Assembly (NCBI RefSeq): GCF_900107405.1
Contig: NZ_FNPV01000007.1
Coordinates: 24,211 to 88,210 of the forward strand
DNA length: 64,000 bases
DNA from: Tindallia californiensis
GTDB lineage: Bacteria; Bacillota; Clostridia; Peptostreptococcales; Tindalliaceae
Direction of reading: 5' to 3'
Shown here: positions 42,689-51,330 of the stretch, in pieces
Layout of the letters: every line of letters starts with the position of its first letter
Numbering within the stretch: the stretch's first letter is position 1
Made by a program: the position numbers and the translations under genes
Notes under the pieces: model-generated
Database searches by the model: none
What the model was told of the DNA's origin: nothing
What the model saw: the letters and a program-made list of their open reading frames with translations, nothing else

Positions 42689-42978
42689 TTATATCACCCC
42701 TTCGATTAAGCATCTATAATGCTCCCCGTTTTCAAGACACAAAATGGACTTTTTAAGTTAAGCTCCTTTCCATCTTTTGATTTTTATGAAACCAGGGTTA
42801 ATTGATCTTGATGTTAGAATACTTCAGGACATACACCCCCAAGGGATGAATACGGTCGACACGTGTTGTATTCATCTATATAAGCACCCAGGGATTTGCA
42901 CAGTTACCTGGGGATTCAGATTCATTAATGTGAATCAGGTCGTATTGTAGGGTACAGAAGAATCTTTCTGTTCGAAGG
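42689..42978. other. Intergenic region with several hairpins
   Basis: Stretch between the two surface-protein genes. It holds several inverted repeats: ATGAATAC/GTATTCAT (about 42846-42876), CCCAGG/CCTGGG (about 42888-42915) and GATTCA/TGAATC (about 42916-42938). Spread over about 110 bp they could form a structured RNA upstream of the LPQTG gene. No known riboswitch motif was recognised. Confidence 0.45.
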
Positions 42979-45408
42979 TTATCCGATTGGTATTCCCCCA
43001 TCATCAGGTCCACCATCTTCTTTAATGGGCTCTAGTCTCCATTCATTTACTTTATCAAAATCACTTCCTTCTGGTATCTCAACTCTTATTCTGATACGGT
43101 TTTTCGGTTTTAAGCCTAAGCTTCCTTGTATCTTCACCGGTTCACCATTTTCATCGATAGATTCAAAGATCACGGTTCCCAAACTTGGATTTTGAGAAGT
43201 TTCTGATGTTTCTTTTTCCTTAGCTTCAATAACCCTTATTTCTATTTCCTTAGGAGTATCTTTATCATAATCATCAACCCAACGACCAAAATCCTTAAAC
43301 GTTAAATCTAGTCTTAGACTACCTCTTACATTCATTATAAACTCATGCTCTAGAGGATAATCTTCGGGATTAGCACTTTCTCTCATGGCATAGAAATTTC
43401 CTGCTTGAATGGGTTCAATTGATCTTAGCCTGTAATCGGCATCCTCTTTCATTTTCACTCTTATTGCCGTAGTGCCAGCGGGAACAGACACGTTAATCAT
43501 GAAGTTGTCCATAAAGTCATTTAAGTCGATCATTTTTATTTCTCCATCGCTCTTTTCAAACTCAATAAACTCGATATGATCTAATGGGTTTAAATCATAT
43601 GTCCCTACTGTAATTGTATGAGGATCTTCTGGATCTTCTGTTAACGAATCCTTAACTTCATACAGTTCTATACCCATCCCTATATTCTTATTGACTATTA
43701 AACTGTCTGTATAAACATAGGTATGCTCTATCGTTTCTTCCGATAAATCATCTTCCCGAAGTAGCCAGTCCATCCAAGGTACCTGTATTCTGGTTCTATC
43801 AACCCCAGATGGCTCCCATTGAAACACTTCCCCTACTACCCACTGCTGATTGTCTATTGTATCTCCTTTGGTATTAATCCGATAATGAAGTTTTTCTCCC
43901 CTTGGAATCCATATAGATACTAAATCATCCCAGCCTTCTAAATCTATACTATTAATAATAGTGGACTTTTTCGAGCCATCAATCCCCTTCCATTCCAATT
44001 CAATGTTTTTCAGCCCTTCGCTTGGATTATCATACCAGCTTTCATCTGGATAAGATAAAGAAAAAGTTTGAATGATAACTTCGTATTTCCCAAAAGTACC
44101 TGGATCGTCATGAGCGACATTAAACATTTCAAAGGTAATGTAAGGTTCATAATCGTTGCTCGGTGCCCGGTTATTAGAAAAGGTAAAAGATCCGGTGTAT
44201 GATAGTGGAAATGCTTCTTTCTCTGCTTCCTGTCTATATTTCCATGTTTCCCAGGTTCGGTAAGATTCAATATTTCCTAAAATCCAGTAATGGTCTTCAT
44301 CTACCTCTCCTTTGGAGGTGACGGTGTACTGAACTTCTCCTTCCGGTAACCAAACAGATAGCCATCCTCCATTTTCTACCAATGCTTCAGCTTCCCAGGA
44401 CTCACTTTCTGTTATTCCATTTTCTTCCCATTCAAAGGTTATGCTTTCTATTCCTTCTAAAGATCCATACAGATGACACTGCGGATTGTTAGGCATTCTA
44501 GAGCGAAAATCAACCAGCAGTTCGCTTTTTCCAAACTGGTTTAAATCTTCATTTATCGCATTAAAGAAAATCACCTCAAAGGAATAACCGCCCATGATAG
44601 ACTCAAACTCTATGGTTGAATCAATCTCTAAAGTCCCTGTATGTTTCAAGGGGTAGCTTTCTATTTCTTTCTCTTCACGATTTCTCCATGGTTCAGTACG
44701 CATATGAGAACCACCCTGCCAAAACCACCCTTCTCCATAAATCCAAAAGTGATCATCATCAACAGACCCTGCCGATTCAATGGTATAAGAAATAGTCCCC
44801 TCAGGAACTTGGAAAGCATGCCAAGCTTCATTTGAGTCAAGGTCATGTCTGACGGAATCTCCATGCTCGTCGATCCATTCAAAGTAAATTTTTTCTGTTC
44901 CTTCGGCCGATGGAGCAAAAGAATCTCCATCGCTAGTAAAAATATAAACAACTATTTCTACATACTCCAAAGGTTCTATCGTTGATTTTTCAACGGTCCA
45001 AGTATAGCCATTTGCCATTTCAGATTGGTCGTACTCTCCTGTCTCACTTCTTAAATCATTAATGGGTGGGTGTCCCATAACTCCTAAGGCTATATTAATA
45101 GATTCTTGCAGTTCACTAAGAGAAGTCGCTCCATCTCCAGTAGAAAAATGATCGCTGACCCTTACTTTTCTTTCTTCTATCTGAACATGTCTTTCTATCG
45201 TGCTTCCTTCTCTATTTTCAAAGGAAAACTCCCATCCTTCATAGTAAGAAGGTACTGTAAGGATAAGATGTCCTTGTTTTAGGTATGTTTCGCTGCTTTT
45301 TACTTCGTAATTTTCTTCTGCATAGACAGGGCTAATCGACGTTAATAATAATATTGCGATAAGAGTCATGCTGATGATTTTTTTGAATTGCTGATATGAT
45401 TTCCCCAT
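42979..45408 (-). CDS. Large secreted protein with three similar repeats
   Basis: An 809-residue secreted protein with a signal peptide (MGKSYQQFKKIISMTLIAIL, ending VYA). At least three units of about 150 residues recur, each with a block such as FEWIDEHGDS or FEWEENGITE, a VPEGTISYTI-like strand and a DDDHFWIYGE-like motif. The beta-rich repeats suggest a surface adhesin-like fold. There is no LPxTG and no membrane anchor, so it is released or bound by another protein. Starts with GGAGG upstream. Confidence 0.85.
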   Translation of the reverse strand: MGKSYQQFKKIISMTLIAILLLTSISPVYAEENYEVKSSETYLKQGHLILTVPSYYEGWEFSFENREGSTIERHVQIEERKVRVSDHFSTGDGATSLSELQESINIALGVMGHPPINDLRSETGEYDQSEMANGYTWTVEKSTIEPLEYVEIVVYIFTSDGDSFAPSAEGTEKIYFEWIDEHGDSVRHDLDSNEAWHAFQVPEGTISYTIESAGSVDDDHFWIYGEGWFWQGGSHMRTEPWRNREEKEIESYPLKHTGTLEIDSTIEFESIMGGYSFEVIFFNAINEDLNQFGKSELLVDFRSRMPNNPQCHLYGSLEGIESITFEWEENGITESESWEAEALVENGGWLSVWLPEGEVQYTVTSKGEVDEDHYWILGNIESYRTWETWKYRQEAEKEAFPLSYTGSFTFSNNRAPSNDYEPYITFEMFNVAHDDPGTFGKYEVIIQTFSLSYPDESWYDNPSEGLKNIELEWKGIDGSKKSTIINSIDLEGWDDLVSIWIPRGEKLHYRINTKGDTIDNQQWVVGEVFQWEPSGVDRTRIQVPWMDWLLREDDLSEETIEHTYVYTDSLIVNKNIGMGIELYEVKDSLTEDPEDPHTITVGTYDLNPLDHIEFIEFEKSDGEIKMIDLNDFMDNFMINVSVPAGTTAIRVKMKEDADYRLRSIEPIQAGNFYAMRESANPEDYPLEHEFIMNVRGSLRLDLTFKDFGRWVDDYDKDTPKEIEIRVIEAKEKETSETSQNPSLGTVIFESIDENGEPVKIQGSLGLKPKNRIRIRVEIPEGSDFDKVNEWRLEPIKEDGGPDDGGIPIG

Positions 45409-45444
45409 GCATAGCTACCTCCTTTGTTAAGGTATTATCACTCA

Positions 45445-46203
45445 TTAATATTCCGGTAGTAACATAAAAATATATACCTTTTCTATTTCTGACAGAAAGG
45501 ACACCCGCTGCTCTAACGTGTCAATCTTGATAAGCACTGATCCTATCTGCTCCGGCATATACATGATATATCTATCCTTATCGATGTATGCATATTCTGA
45601 AATATGCACCGTGTATGCATCTCTATTCAGCCCTTTTTCTTCTTTGATCTCTTGATGGTATGCTTCTATAAGGGCGTTCATATTGCTTCCCTTTACATTC
45701 TTAAACATACGATAAGCTATTTCATTATCCGTATCTTCTTCATCAATATCTTCTTCTTTTTCCAGTTCAGCACCGCCAACTAACGCTTCCTGTTCTTTTT
45801 CATCCTTAGTTTCTTCCGGCGTTATCACTTCTGTTGTTTCTGCTTCCTTATCTTCGGCTGTGTCAGATACTTCTTCTGCTGCTTCTTCTTTATCGCTCAC
45901 TATCTCTGTCTTTTCTTCTGATGTTTTTGTTTCTTCCTGCCCTTCGTCAGATCCTACCTTCTCTTCATTCTCTTTATTCTCTTCATTTTTTTCATTGTCT
46001 GGGCTTTGTTCTTCTTCATTGCTTTGACTTTGTTCTTCTTCATTGCTTTGACTTTGTTCTTCGCTAGATTCTTCCGCCGTTGCCGTTTCTGTTGTTTCTG
46101 CTGTTGTCTCTTGTGAATATCCACCTTCGACTGGTTCGCTGGCAAAAACGGGAGCTCCTATTATAAGAACGAAACAGAGAATGAGTGCGATCTTTTTTTT
46201 CAT
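45445..46203 (-). CDS. Acidic secreted protein
   Basis: A 252-residue protein with signal peptide (ending VFA), a 120-residue Glu/Ser/Thr-rich low-complexity section, and a C-terminal globular piece of about 90 residues (IAYRMFKNVKGSNMNALIEA to LPEY). The family is unknown. It is the first gene of the surface locus; GGAGG in front of the ATG. Confidence 0.85.
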   Translation of the reverse strand: MKKKIALILCFVLIIGAPVFASEPVEGGYSQETTAETTETATAEESSEEQSQSNEEEQSQSNEEEQSPDNEKNEENKENEEKVGSDEGQEETKTSEEKTEIVSDKEEAAEEVSDTAEDKEAETTEVITPEETKDEKEQEALVGGAELEKEEDIDEEDTDNEIAYRMFKNVKGSNMNALIEAYHQEIKEEKGLNRDAYTVHISEYAYIDKDRYIMYMPEQIGSVLIKIDTLEQRVSFLSEIEKVYIFMLLPEY

Positions 46204-46352
46204 GGATTACTCCTCCTTTTGTTTGCCCTTAGGCTCATTATTGGTTTCCTAGACATATATTGCAAAATCAGAAAATTGGAAACACATATAAACATTATAC
46301 TCTTTTTCTATTTGCTACACAATATAAATTATGTCTGCATCCCGTTTTGCTC

Positions 46353-46424
46353 TAAAAAACCATCCCTTCCAACCTTAAAGACCTGACGCTTGGTTTCGTG
46401 TCTTTGAGGCTGGAGGGATGGTTT
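46353..46424 (-). terminator. 72-bp hairpin, copy 2 (terminator)
   Basis: Identical to 40994-41065 for all 72 bp, 5359 bp away in the same orientation. It follows the CoA-transferase gene (ends 46483) and lies upstream of the surface locus. Confidence 0.9.
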
Positions 46425-46482
46425 TCAACGTTGCTTTTTTTCGATGCTTTGTTGTGTTTTACTTCACTTCGCTTCGTTTCGC

Positions 46483-47670
46483 TTATAAGATCTTGTCTTC
46501 TTTTAACTTTTCGATCTCTGCGTCCTGATAGTCAAAGTATTCTTTTAATATTTCTTCTGTATGTTCTCCCAAAAGCGGAGCGGGACGACGAATTTTTCCG
46601 GGTGTATCGCTGAGCTTCACTGGTATTCCTGGTACCCTCATTTTACCTGCTTTTGGATGATCCATTTCCAGAATCATTTCCCGTGCTTTTACCTGAGGAT
46701 CTTCTAATACTTTGTCGATGGTATTGATGGGCCCATTGGGCACGCCAGCTTCGTCCAGTATGTCCTGCCATTGAGCCGTGGTTTTCCCTTGTGTGATCTC
46801 TTCCAGGATTGGTTTAAGAGCGGAGTGATTTTCGTTTCTGAGTGGATTCGTCTTAAATCTTGGATCCTCACTAAGGTCTGAATGATCCATGGCCTGACAA
46901 AGTTTTTTCCATAAAGCATCGTTACCTGCCGCAATCATGATTTCGCCGTCTTGGGTTTCGAAGGTTTCAAAAGGAACAATGGCTGGATGTCGATTGCCTT
47001 GAGGTTGGGGGATTTCTCCGGTTACCACGTGCCGTGCAATGGCATTTTCAAGGATTGCTACTTGAGAGTCTAACATCGCCACGTCTACTTTTTGTCCTTG
47101 CCCGGTTTCTTTAACTCGGTATAAGGCGGAAAGAATACCGATAGCCGTAAACATACCGGCATTAATATCTCCAATGGAAGTTCCTACTCTGGTAGGTTTT
47201 CCATTTTCCTGACCGGTGATGCTCATTATTCCGCCCATGGCTTGTACTACCGCATCGTAGGCTGCTCTTTTGCTATAAGGTCCTGTATGACCAAAACCGG
47301 AGGAAGCAGCATAAATCAATTTTGGGTTTATTTCTTTTAGGGTATCATAACCCAAGCCCAGTTTTTCCATGGTTCCTGGACGGAAATTTTCGACGACCAC
47401 GTCTACTTTTTTAATTAAGTCCTTAAAGATTTTTTTCCCTTCTTCTTCTTTCAGGTTCAGGGTAATGCTTCGTTTATTCCGATTTAAGCTCATAAAGTAG
47501 GCACTTTCTTCTTTTACGTAAGGACCAAAGGCTCTGGAATCGTCGCCCATTCCCGGCATTTCTATTTTAATAATATCGGCTCCCAAATCGCCTAAAATCA
47601 TGGTAGCATAAGGTCCTGCCAAAACTCGGGTCAGATCCAGCACTTTTACATTTTCCAATGCGTACTCCAT
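46483..47670 (-). CDS. Class III CoA-transferase (CaiB/BaiF family)
   Basis: A 395-residue CoA-transferase of family III. The N-terminal block VLDLTRVLAGPYATMILGDLGADIIKIE, the DVVVENFRPGTMEKLGLGYD segment with the catalytic Asp region (YDAVVQAMGGIMSITG) and QKVDVAMLDSQVA are clear. Members move CoA between acids, such as formyl-CoA:oxalate transferase. Substrate is unknown; the neighbouring oxamate/oxalate genes suggest a dicarboxylic acid. GGAGG precedes the ATG. Confidence 0.92.
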   Translation of the reverse strand: MEYALENVKVLDLTRVLAGPYATMILGDLGADIIKIEMPGMGDDSRAFGPYVKEESAYFMSLNRNKRSITLNLKEEEGKKIFKDLIKKVDVVVENFRPGTMEKLGLGYDTLKEINPKLIYAASSGFGHTGPYSKRAAYDAVVQAMGGIMSITGQENGKPTRVGTSIGDINAGMFTAIGILSALYRVKETGQGQKVDVAMLDSQVAILENAIARHVVTGEIPQPQGNRHPAIVPFETFETQDGEIMIAAGNDALWKKLCQAMDHSDLSEDPRFKTNPLRNENHSALKPILEEITQGKTTAQWQDILDEAGVPNGPINTIDKVLEDPQVKAREMILEMDHPKAGKMRVPGIPVKLSDTPGKIRRPAPLLGEHTEEILKEYFDYQDAEIEKLKEDKIL

Positions 47671-47820
47671 CTCATCACTCCTCCACTACTTTCCATTATT
47701 TCTTGCAGATGACTTTCCGGATATTTTTCTTCATTATTTAGCTGATTTATTGCTTAACGGTTCCAATAATGCCTCTTTTTCCTTAGCTGTCTGATGATAT
47801 ATTCACTTGTTTAATGATAT

Positions 47821-47910
47821 CTTTGATTACCTGTTTGATTACCTGTTTGATTACCTGTTTGATTACCTGTTTGATTACCTGTTTGATTACCTGTTTGATT
47901 ACCTGTTCGT
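47821..47910. repeat. Tandem repeat, 12-bp unit (about seven copies)
   Basis: GATTACCTGTTT repeated seven times with little change, in the region between CoA-transferase and C-N hydrolase genes. Confidence 0.95.
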
Positions 47911-47936
47911 TTGCTTATTTGAGTTCCTGCTTGCCC

Positions 47937-48818
47937 TTACTTTTTTTGGTAAGGAATTCTTTTAGCCGGTTCGAAAGCGCAGGTTCCTTCGGTGAGAATT
48001 TCTTTATAGGCATCTACATTACGATCTTCTACATGATCAAAGATCATCGGTGAGCGGGTACCATAGCTTACGTTTTTAATGGGGTTTGGATCCAGTTTGG
48101 CAGAAACAATCTCTTCTGTTCCTCTTGCCTGACCAAGGATCTGTGCAATAGGGCTAACAATCATGCTATGCCCAAAATAATAATTATCACCGGCGTCTGG
48201 CCCTACAGCATTGGCGCCCAACAGGTATACATGGTTATCATAGGCTCTGCCTTTATTCGTAAGTTCCCATATATCAAAGCTTCTTAAAAGTGCGGAAGGT
48301 CTGGTGATGATTTCTGCTCCTTTTAAGGTTAGCACTCGGCTTAGTTCTGGAAAATCTCCGTCATAGCAGATGATCATTCCAATTTTCCCTAACTTGGTTT
48401 CGATGACCGCTGTTTCTGTTCCTGCCGTTGTCCATTGTCTTTCCGTAGGAAAAGGATGGGTTTTTCGATAATTTCCTAAAATCTGGCCTTGATCATCTAT
48501 CAGTAAGGAACTGTTCAGGATTTCGCCTTTCTCGGAACCTCTTTCGTAAATAGGATAAACCAGATGAACCTTTAATTCTTTACACAGTTTTCGGACTTCA
48601 GTAGTGTGACTTTCCACAGATTCCGGTAATAATTCATAAAACGCTTCTTTTGGCATATTCGGTGTGAAACCGGTGGTAATGCTTTCCGGAAACAGCAATA
48701 GTTCGGCTTCATGTTCTTTAGCGGCTTTTTCCATCCAATGGCATACTTTATCCGTATTTTCTTTGATGTTATTTGGTTTAATTGCAATTTGCACGCAAGC
48801 GGCTATATGTTCTTTCAC
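47937..48818 (-). CDS. Carbon-nitrogen hydrolase (nitrilase superfamily)
   Basis: A 293-residue member with the Glu-Lys-Cys triad: FPESITTGF, YRKTHPF and ICYDGDFPELSR. Enzymes of this type hydrolyse amides or N-carbamoyl groups. GTG start at 48818 with GGGAGG. The neighbours (DUF1116, FdrA, carbamate kinase) suggest a nitrogen-releasing step such as N-carbamoyl or oxamate-type amide hydrolysis, but the substrate is not proved. Confidence 0.9.
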   Translation of the reverse strand: MKEHIAACVQIAIKPNNIKENTDKVCHWMEKAAKEHEAELLLFPESITTGFTPNMPKEAFYELLPESVESHTTEVRKLCKELKVHLVYPIYERGSEKGEILNSSLLIDDQGQILGNYRKTHPFPTERQWTTAGTETAVIETKLGKIGMIICYDGDFPELSRVLTLKGAEIITRPSALLRSFDIWELTNKGRAYDNHVYLLGANAVGPDAGDNYYFGHSMIVSPIAQILGQARGTEEIVSAKLDPNPIKNVSYGTRSPMIFDHVEDRNVDAYKEILTEGTCAFEPAKRIPYQKK

Positions 48819-48923
48819 TCTTATTGCCTCCCATCTGTTGGATTTGATTGTTGTCAGATTTGATTGATGATAGTAATTTGCCCGCCTAGTTTTCGCTAAG
48901 CGGGCCTCATTCTGTTTCCAGGA

Positions 48924-49724
48924 TTATTCTGTGTCAAAAGCAACGATTCTGGAAATACTGGATTCTCCACCAACAAATTTCCATGGGAAGCATCCTACGA
49001 TCATTCTTCTGTTTAGCACCTTATCGATTTCTCCACCTACGTTTTCAGCGTGGATAATTTCATGTGGTTTTGGGAATACCTGTACATGCATTGCTTGATA
49101 CGTTTTTGGCCATTCATAGATTTCGTTCAGGCCTTTACCGTATTTTCCTTTTAGATATTCATCAGCCATTTTTGCTTCGCCTGGTTCCCAATCACGAATT
49201 TTTGTGTTGAAAGGATGGTCAGCGGATCCGCAGTCTACACCAATCCATTTAATTTCCATTTCTTTTACCCAGTCTACAAAGTCCATAGAAGGTCCTGGAT
49301 GACGAAGCATGTATCTTCTTTCATCAGCTTCTGGTTGGTCCCAACCATATTTATGGTAGCCTGTGTTGATGATTAGAATATCTCCTTTTTTCACTTCTAC
49401 TCGTTCCATAATATCTTTTGGCGTATAGATACCATAGTCTTCCGCAATATCAGAAAGATCTACAATCGCCGCCGGACCCATTAGTTTGTCCATTGGTAAA
49501 GAAGCAATATCCGCTCCCGCCGTATCAAAATGTAGTGGGCCGTCCAAATGAGTACCTACGTGGTTAGATGTGGTGATTAGTTGACCGTTTGCACCGTTTG
49601 GCGATAATCGTTTGAAGAATTTTAACTGTAATGGCTCATACGTTGGCCAAGGTGGTGTTTGAGTACTAAGATTTTGAGTTAAATCATAGGTTTTTACGTT
49701 TTTCCATAGATCCATAATGTTCAT
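48924..49724 (-). CDS. Cyclase-family metal-dependent hydrolase
   Basis: A 266-residue cyclase-family protein (kynurenine formamidase/isatin hydrolase fold): HVGTHLDGPLHFDTAG provides the metal ligands. Some members open cyclic amides. The gene has AGGAGG upstream. It lies between the C-N hydrolase and the DUF1116 gene and probably belongs to the same pathway, perhaps opening a ring to an N-carbamoyl acid. Confidence 0.9.
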   Translation of the reverse strand: MNIMDLWKNVKTYDLTQNLSTQTPPWPTYEPLQLKFFKRLSPNGANGQLITTSNHVGTHLDGPLHFDTAGADIASLPMDKLMGPAAIVDLSDIAEDYGIYTPKDIMERVEVKKGDILIINTGYHKYGWDQPEADERRYMLRHPGPSMDFVDWVKEMEIKWIGVDCGSADHPFNTKIRDWEPGEAKMADEYLKGKYGKGLNEIYEWPKTYQAMHVQVFPKPHEIIHAENVGGEIDKVLNRRMIVGCFPWKFVGGESSISRIVAFDTE

Positions 49725-49825
49725 TGATAATTCCTCCTTAGAATAGTGTTTATATGATTTATATTTTTACCTTTTTCATCCTGCTGTACATCTTATAGAG
49801 TCACTTATGATACGTCTTATATATC

Positions 49826-51094
49826 TTAAAGAATGCCAACTCTTTCACTAAAAGCTTCTAGGGCATCTTCAAAACATTTCATTGGTGGTCTTACCAAACC
49901 AGCTCCCACCTGGCCTACTCCCGGATCTTTATGGGCTATTCCCGTATTGATAATCGGTAGAATACCGGTTTCTACTACTTTGCGGATATCGATGCCTGTC
50001 GGGGTTCCTTTAAAATCCAGGACAGGTACTTTATAGGTATCGTTTTCTTCTTCGGTGATTTCGTACATGCTTTTTGTAAAGTTAATAGCGTCTTGTGGCG
50101 TTCCGCCTACAAATTGTACAATAGGAATGGCAGCGGCCATGGCGAAGCCACCTACGCCTGCTGTTTCTGTGATAACGCTGTCTCCAATATCTGGATTGGC
50201 ATCTTCTTTGCTATATCCTGGGAAAAACAGTCCATCGATGATTTCCGCTGGTGCTGTAAACCATTGATTTCCCAGACCAGATACTCGTATTCCAAACTCG
50301 GTTCCGTTTCGTGCCATGGTATATACCAAGGTTGAATAAGGAATGTTTTCCAGAGGATCCAAGCTGGACTTAAAAGCTGGCATGGTCAGGTTTAAGAAGA
50401 AATGATCGTTACTGTTGATAAACTTCATTACTTCTGCCTTTTGCTGGTTATCAAAAGAAGTTTCTATGATATGAGGGGCTAGTTCTCTAATGATCAAAGA
50501 GGTACCCGCCTTATTTCTATTATGCCCTTCATCGCCCATTTGAACCACTTGTGCCACCATGGTTTTTAAGTCGATGGGGCCGGATTTTTCTAAGGCTTCT
50601 TTTAATACCGGTGCCATAACTTCTTCCATCCATTTTAACCGCTTAATCACATCTTCTCCATACGCACCGTAGCGTAACACTTTCCCAAGTCCTTCATTAA
50701 GGGTACAGTAAGCTTTGTTTTGGAAAGTAGTATTTTCAATAATCCATACGGGCATCGATGCCGTCACAACCCCTGCCATTGGACCTACGGCTTGATGATG
50801 GTGACAGGAATCAAAGGTGATTTCTCCTGCTTCTACCAGTTGAATGGCTTCTTTCTCGTTGGCGGCAAGTCCTTCATAAATCAATCCGCCAATGACGGCT
50901 CCTTTTAAGGGCCCGCTCATCTTTTCCCATTGAATTGGTGGCCCTGCATGCAATATGGTTTTTTTATCCATGCCTGGAATATCCTTACCGGCTACCCCTA
51001 TACCCACCAAAGTGGGTTGAGCTTTCAATAGTTTTTCAATGGCTTCTTGATTTGCCTCTTGAATTTTTTGTTTTAGCAATTGACTCACTCCCAT
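49826..51094 (-). CDS. allG: DUF1116 protein, probable oxamate carbamoyltransferase subunit
   Basis: A 422-residue DUF1116 (YlbE-like) protein. In Escherichia coli the homologue AllG forms the oxamate carbamoyltransferase with FdrA/AllF and YlbF/AllH, releasing carbamoyl phosphate from oxalurate. Visible blocks are GVGVAGKDIPGMDKKTILHA-like near residue 31, FDSCHHHQAVGPMAGVVTAS and VGGFAMAAAIPIVQFVGG. The ATG at 51094 lacks a site; a TTG at 51079 after GGGAG is possible. The gene follows a small FdrA-like ORF by 29 bp. Confidence 0.88.
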   Translation of the reverse strand: MGVSQLLKQKIQEANQEAIEKLLKAQPTLVGIGVAGKDIPGMDKKTILHAGPPIQWEKMSGPLKGAVIGGLIYEGLAANEKEAIQLVEAGEITFDSCHHHQAVGPMAGVVTASMPVWIIENTTFQNKAYCTLNEGLGKVLRYGAYGEDVIKRLKWMEEVMAPVLKEALEKSGPIDLKTMVAQVVQMGDEGHNRNKAGTSLIIRELAPHIIETSFDNQQKAEVMKFINSNDHFFLNLTMPAFKSSLDPLENIPYSTLVYTMARNGTEFGIRVSGLGNQWFTAPAEIIDGLFFPGYSKEDANPDIGDSVITETAGVGGFAMAAAIPIVQFVGGTPQDAINFTKSMYEITEEENDTYKVPVLDFKGTPTGIDIRKVVETGILPIINTGIAHKDPGVGQVGAGLVRPPMKCFEDALEAFSERVGIL

Positions 51095-51123
51095 CTTGTT
51101 TGTATGTCTTTGACTATCTTTTT

Positions 51124-51294
51124 TTAAGATAGTTTTTCCAATAGGGCAGCCAATTTTTTATTGCCTCCCGCTACAGGTCTCCAGTCCACATGTACTACCT
51201 TTTTCTTTTGAGATTTCAGTTCTTTGGAAAAAGACTCTAATCCCAGATTCACAATGTTTAGCTCACTGTCAAATAATTGGTTAACTTTTGACAT
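51124..51294 (-). CDS. Detached C-terminal FdrA-like domain
   Basis: A 56-residue protein (LNIVNLGLESFSKELKSQ; VVHVDWRPVAGG) that matches what I recall of the C-terminal end of FdrA. Here it is a separate ORF with its own AGGAGG site 6 nt before the ATG, 36 bp after the large FdrA-like gene. It would form part of the same carbamoyltransferase. Confidence 0.7.
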   Translation of the reverse strand: MSKVNQLFDSELNIVNLGLESFSKELKSQKKKVVHVDWRPVAGGNKKLAALLEKLS

Positions 51295-51330
51295 ATCTGT
51301 CCTCCTCACTTATTACCCGTTTCTTTTGCT

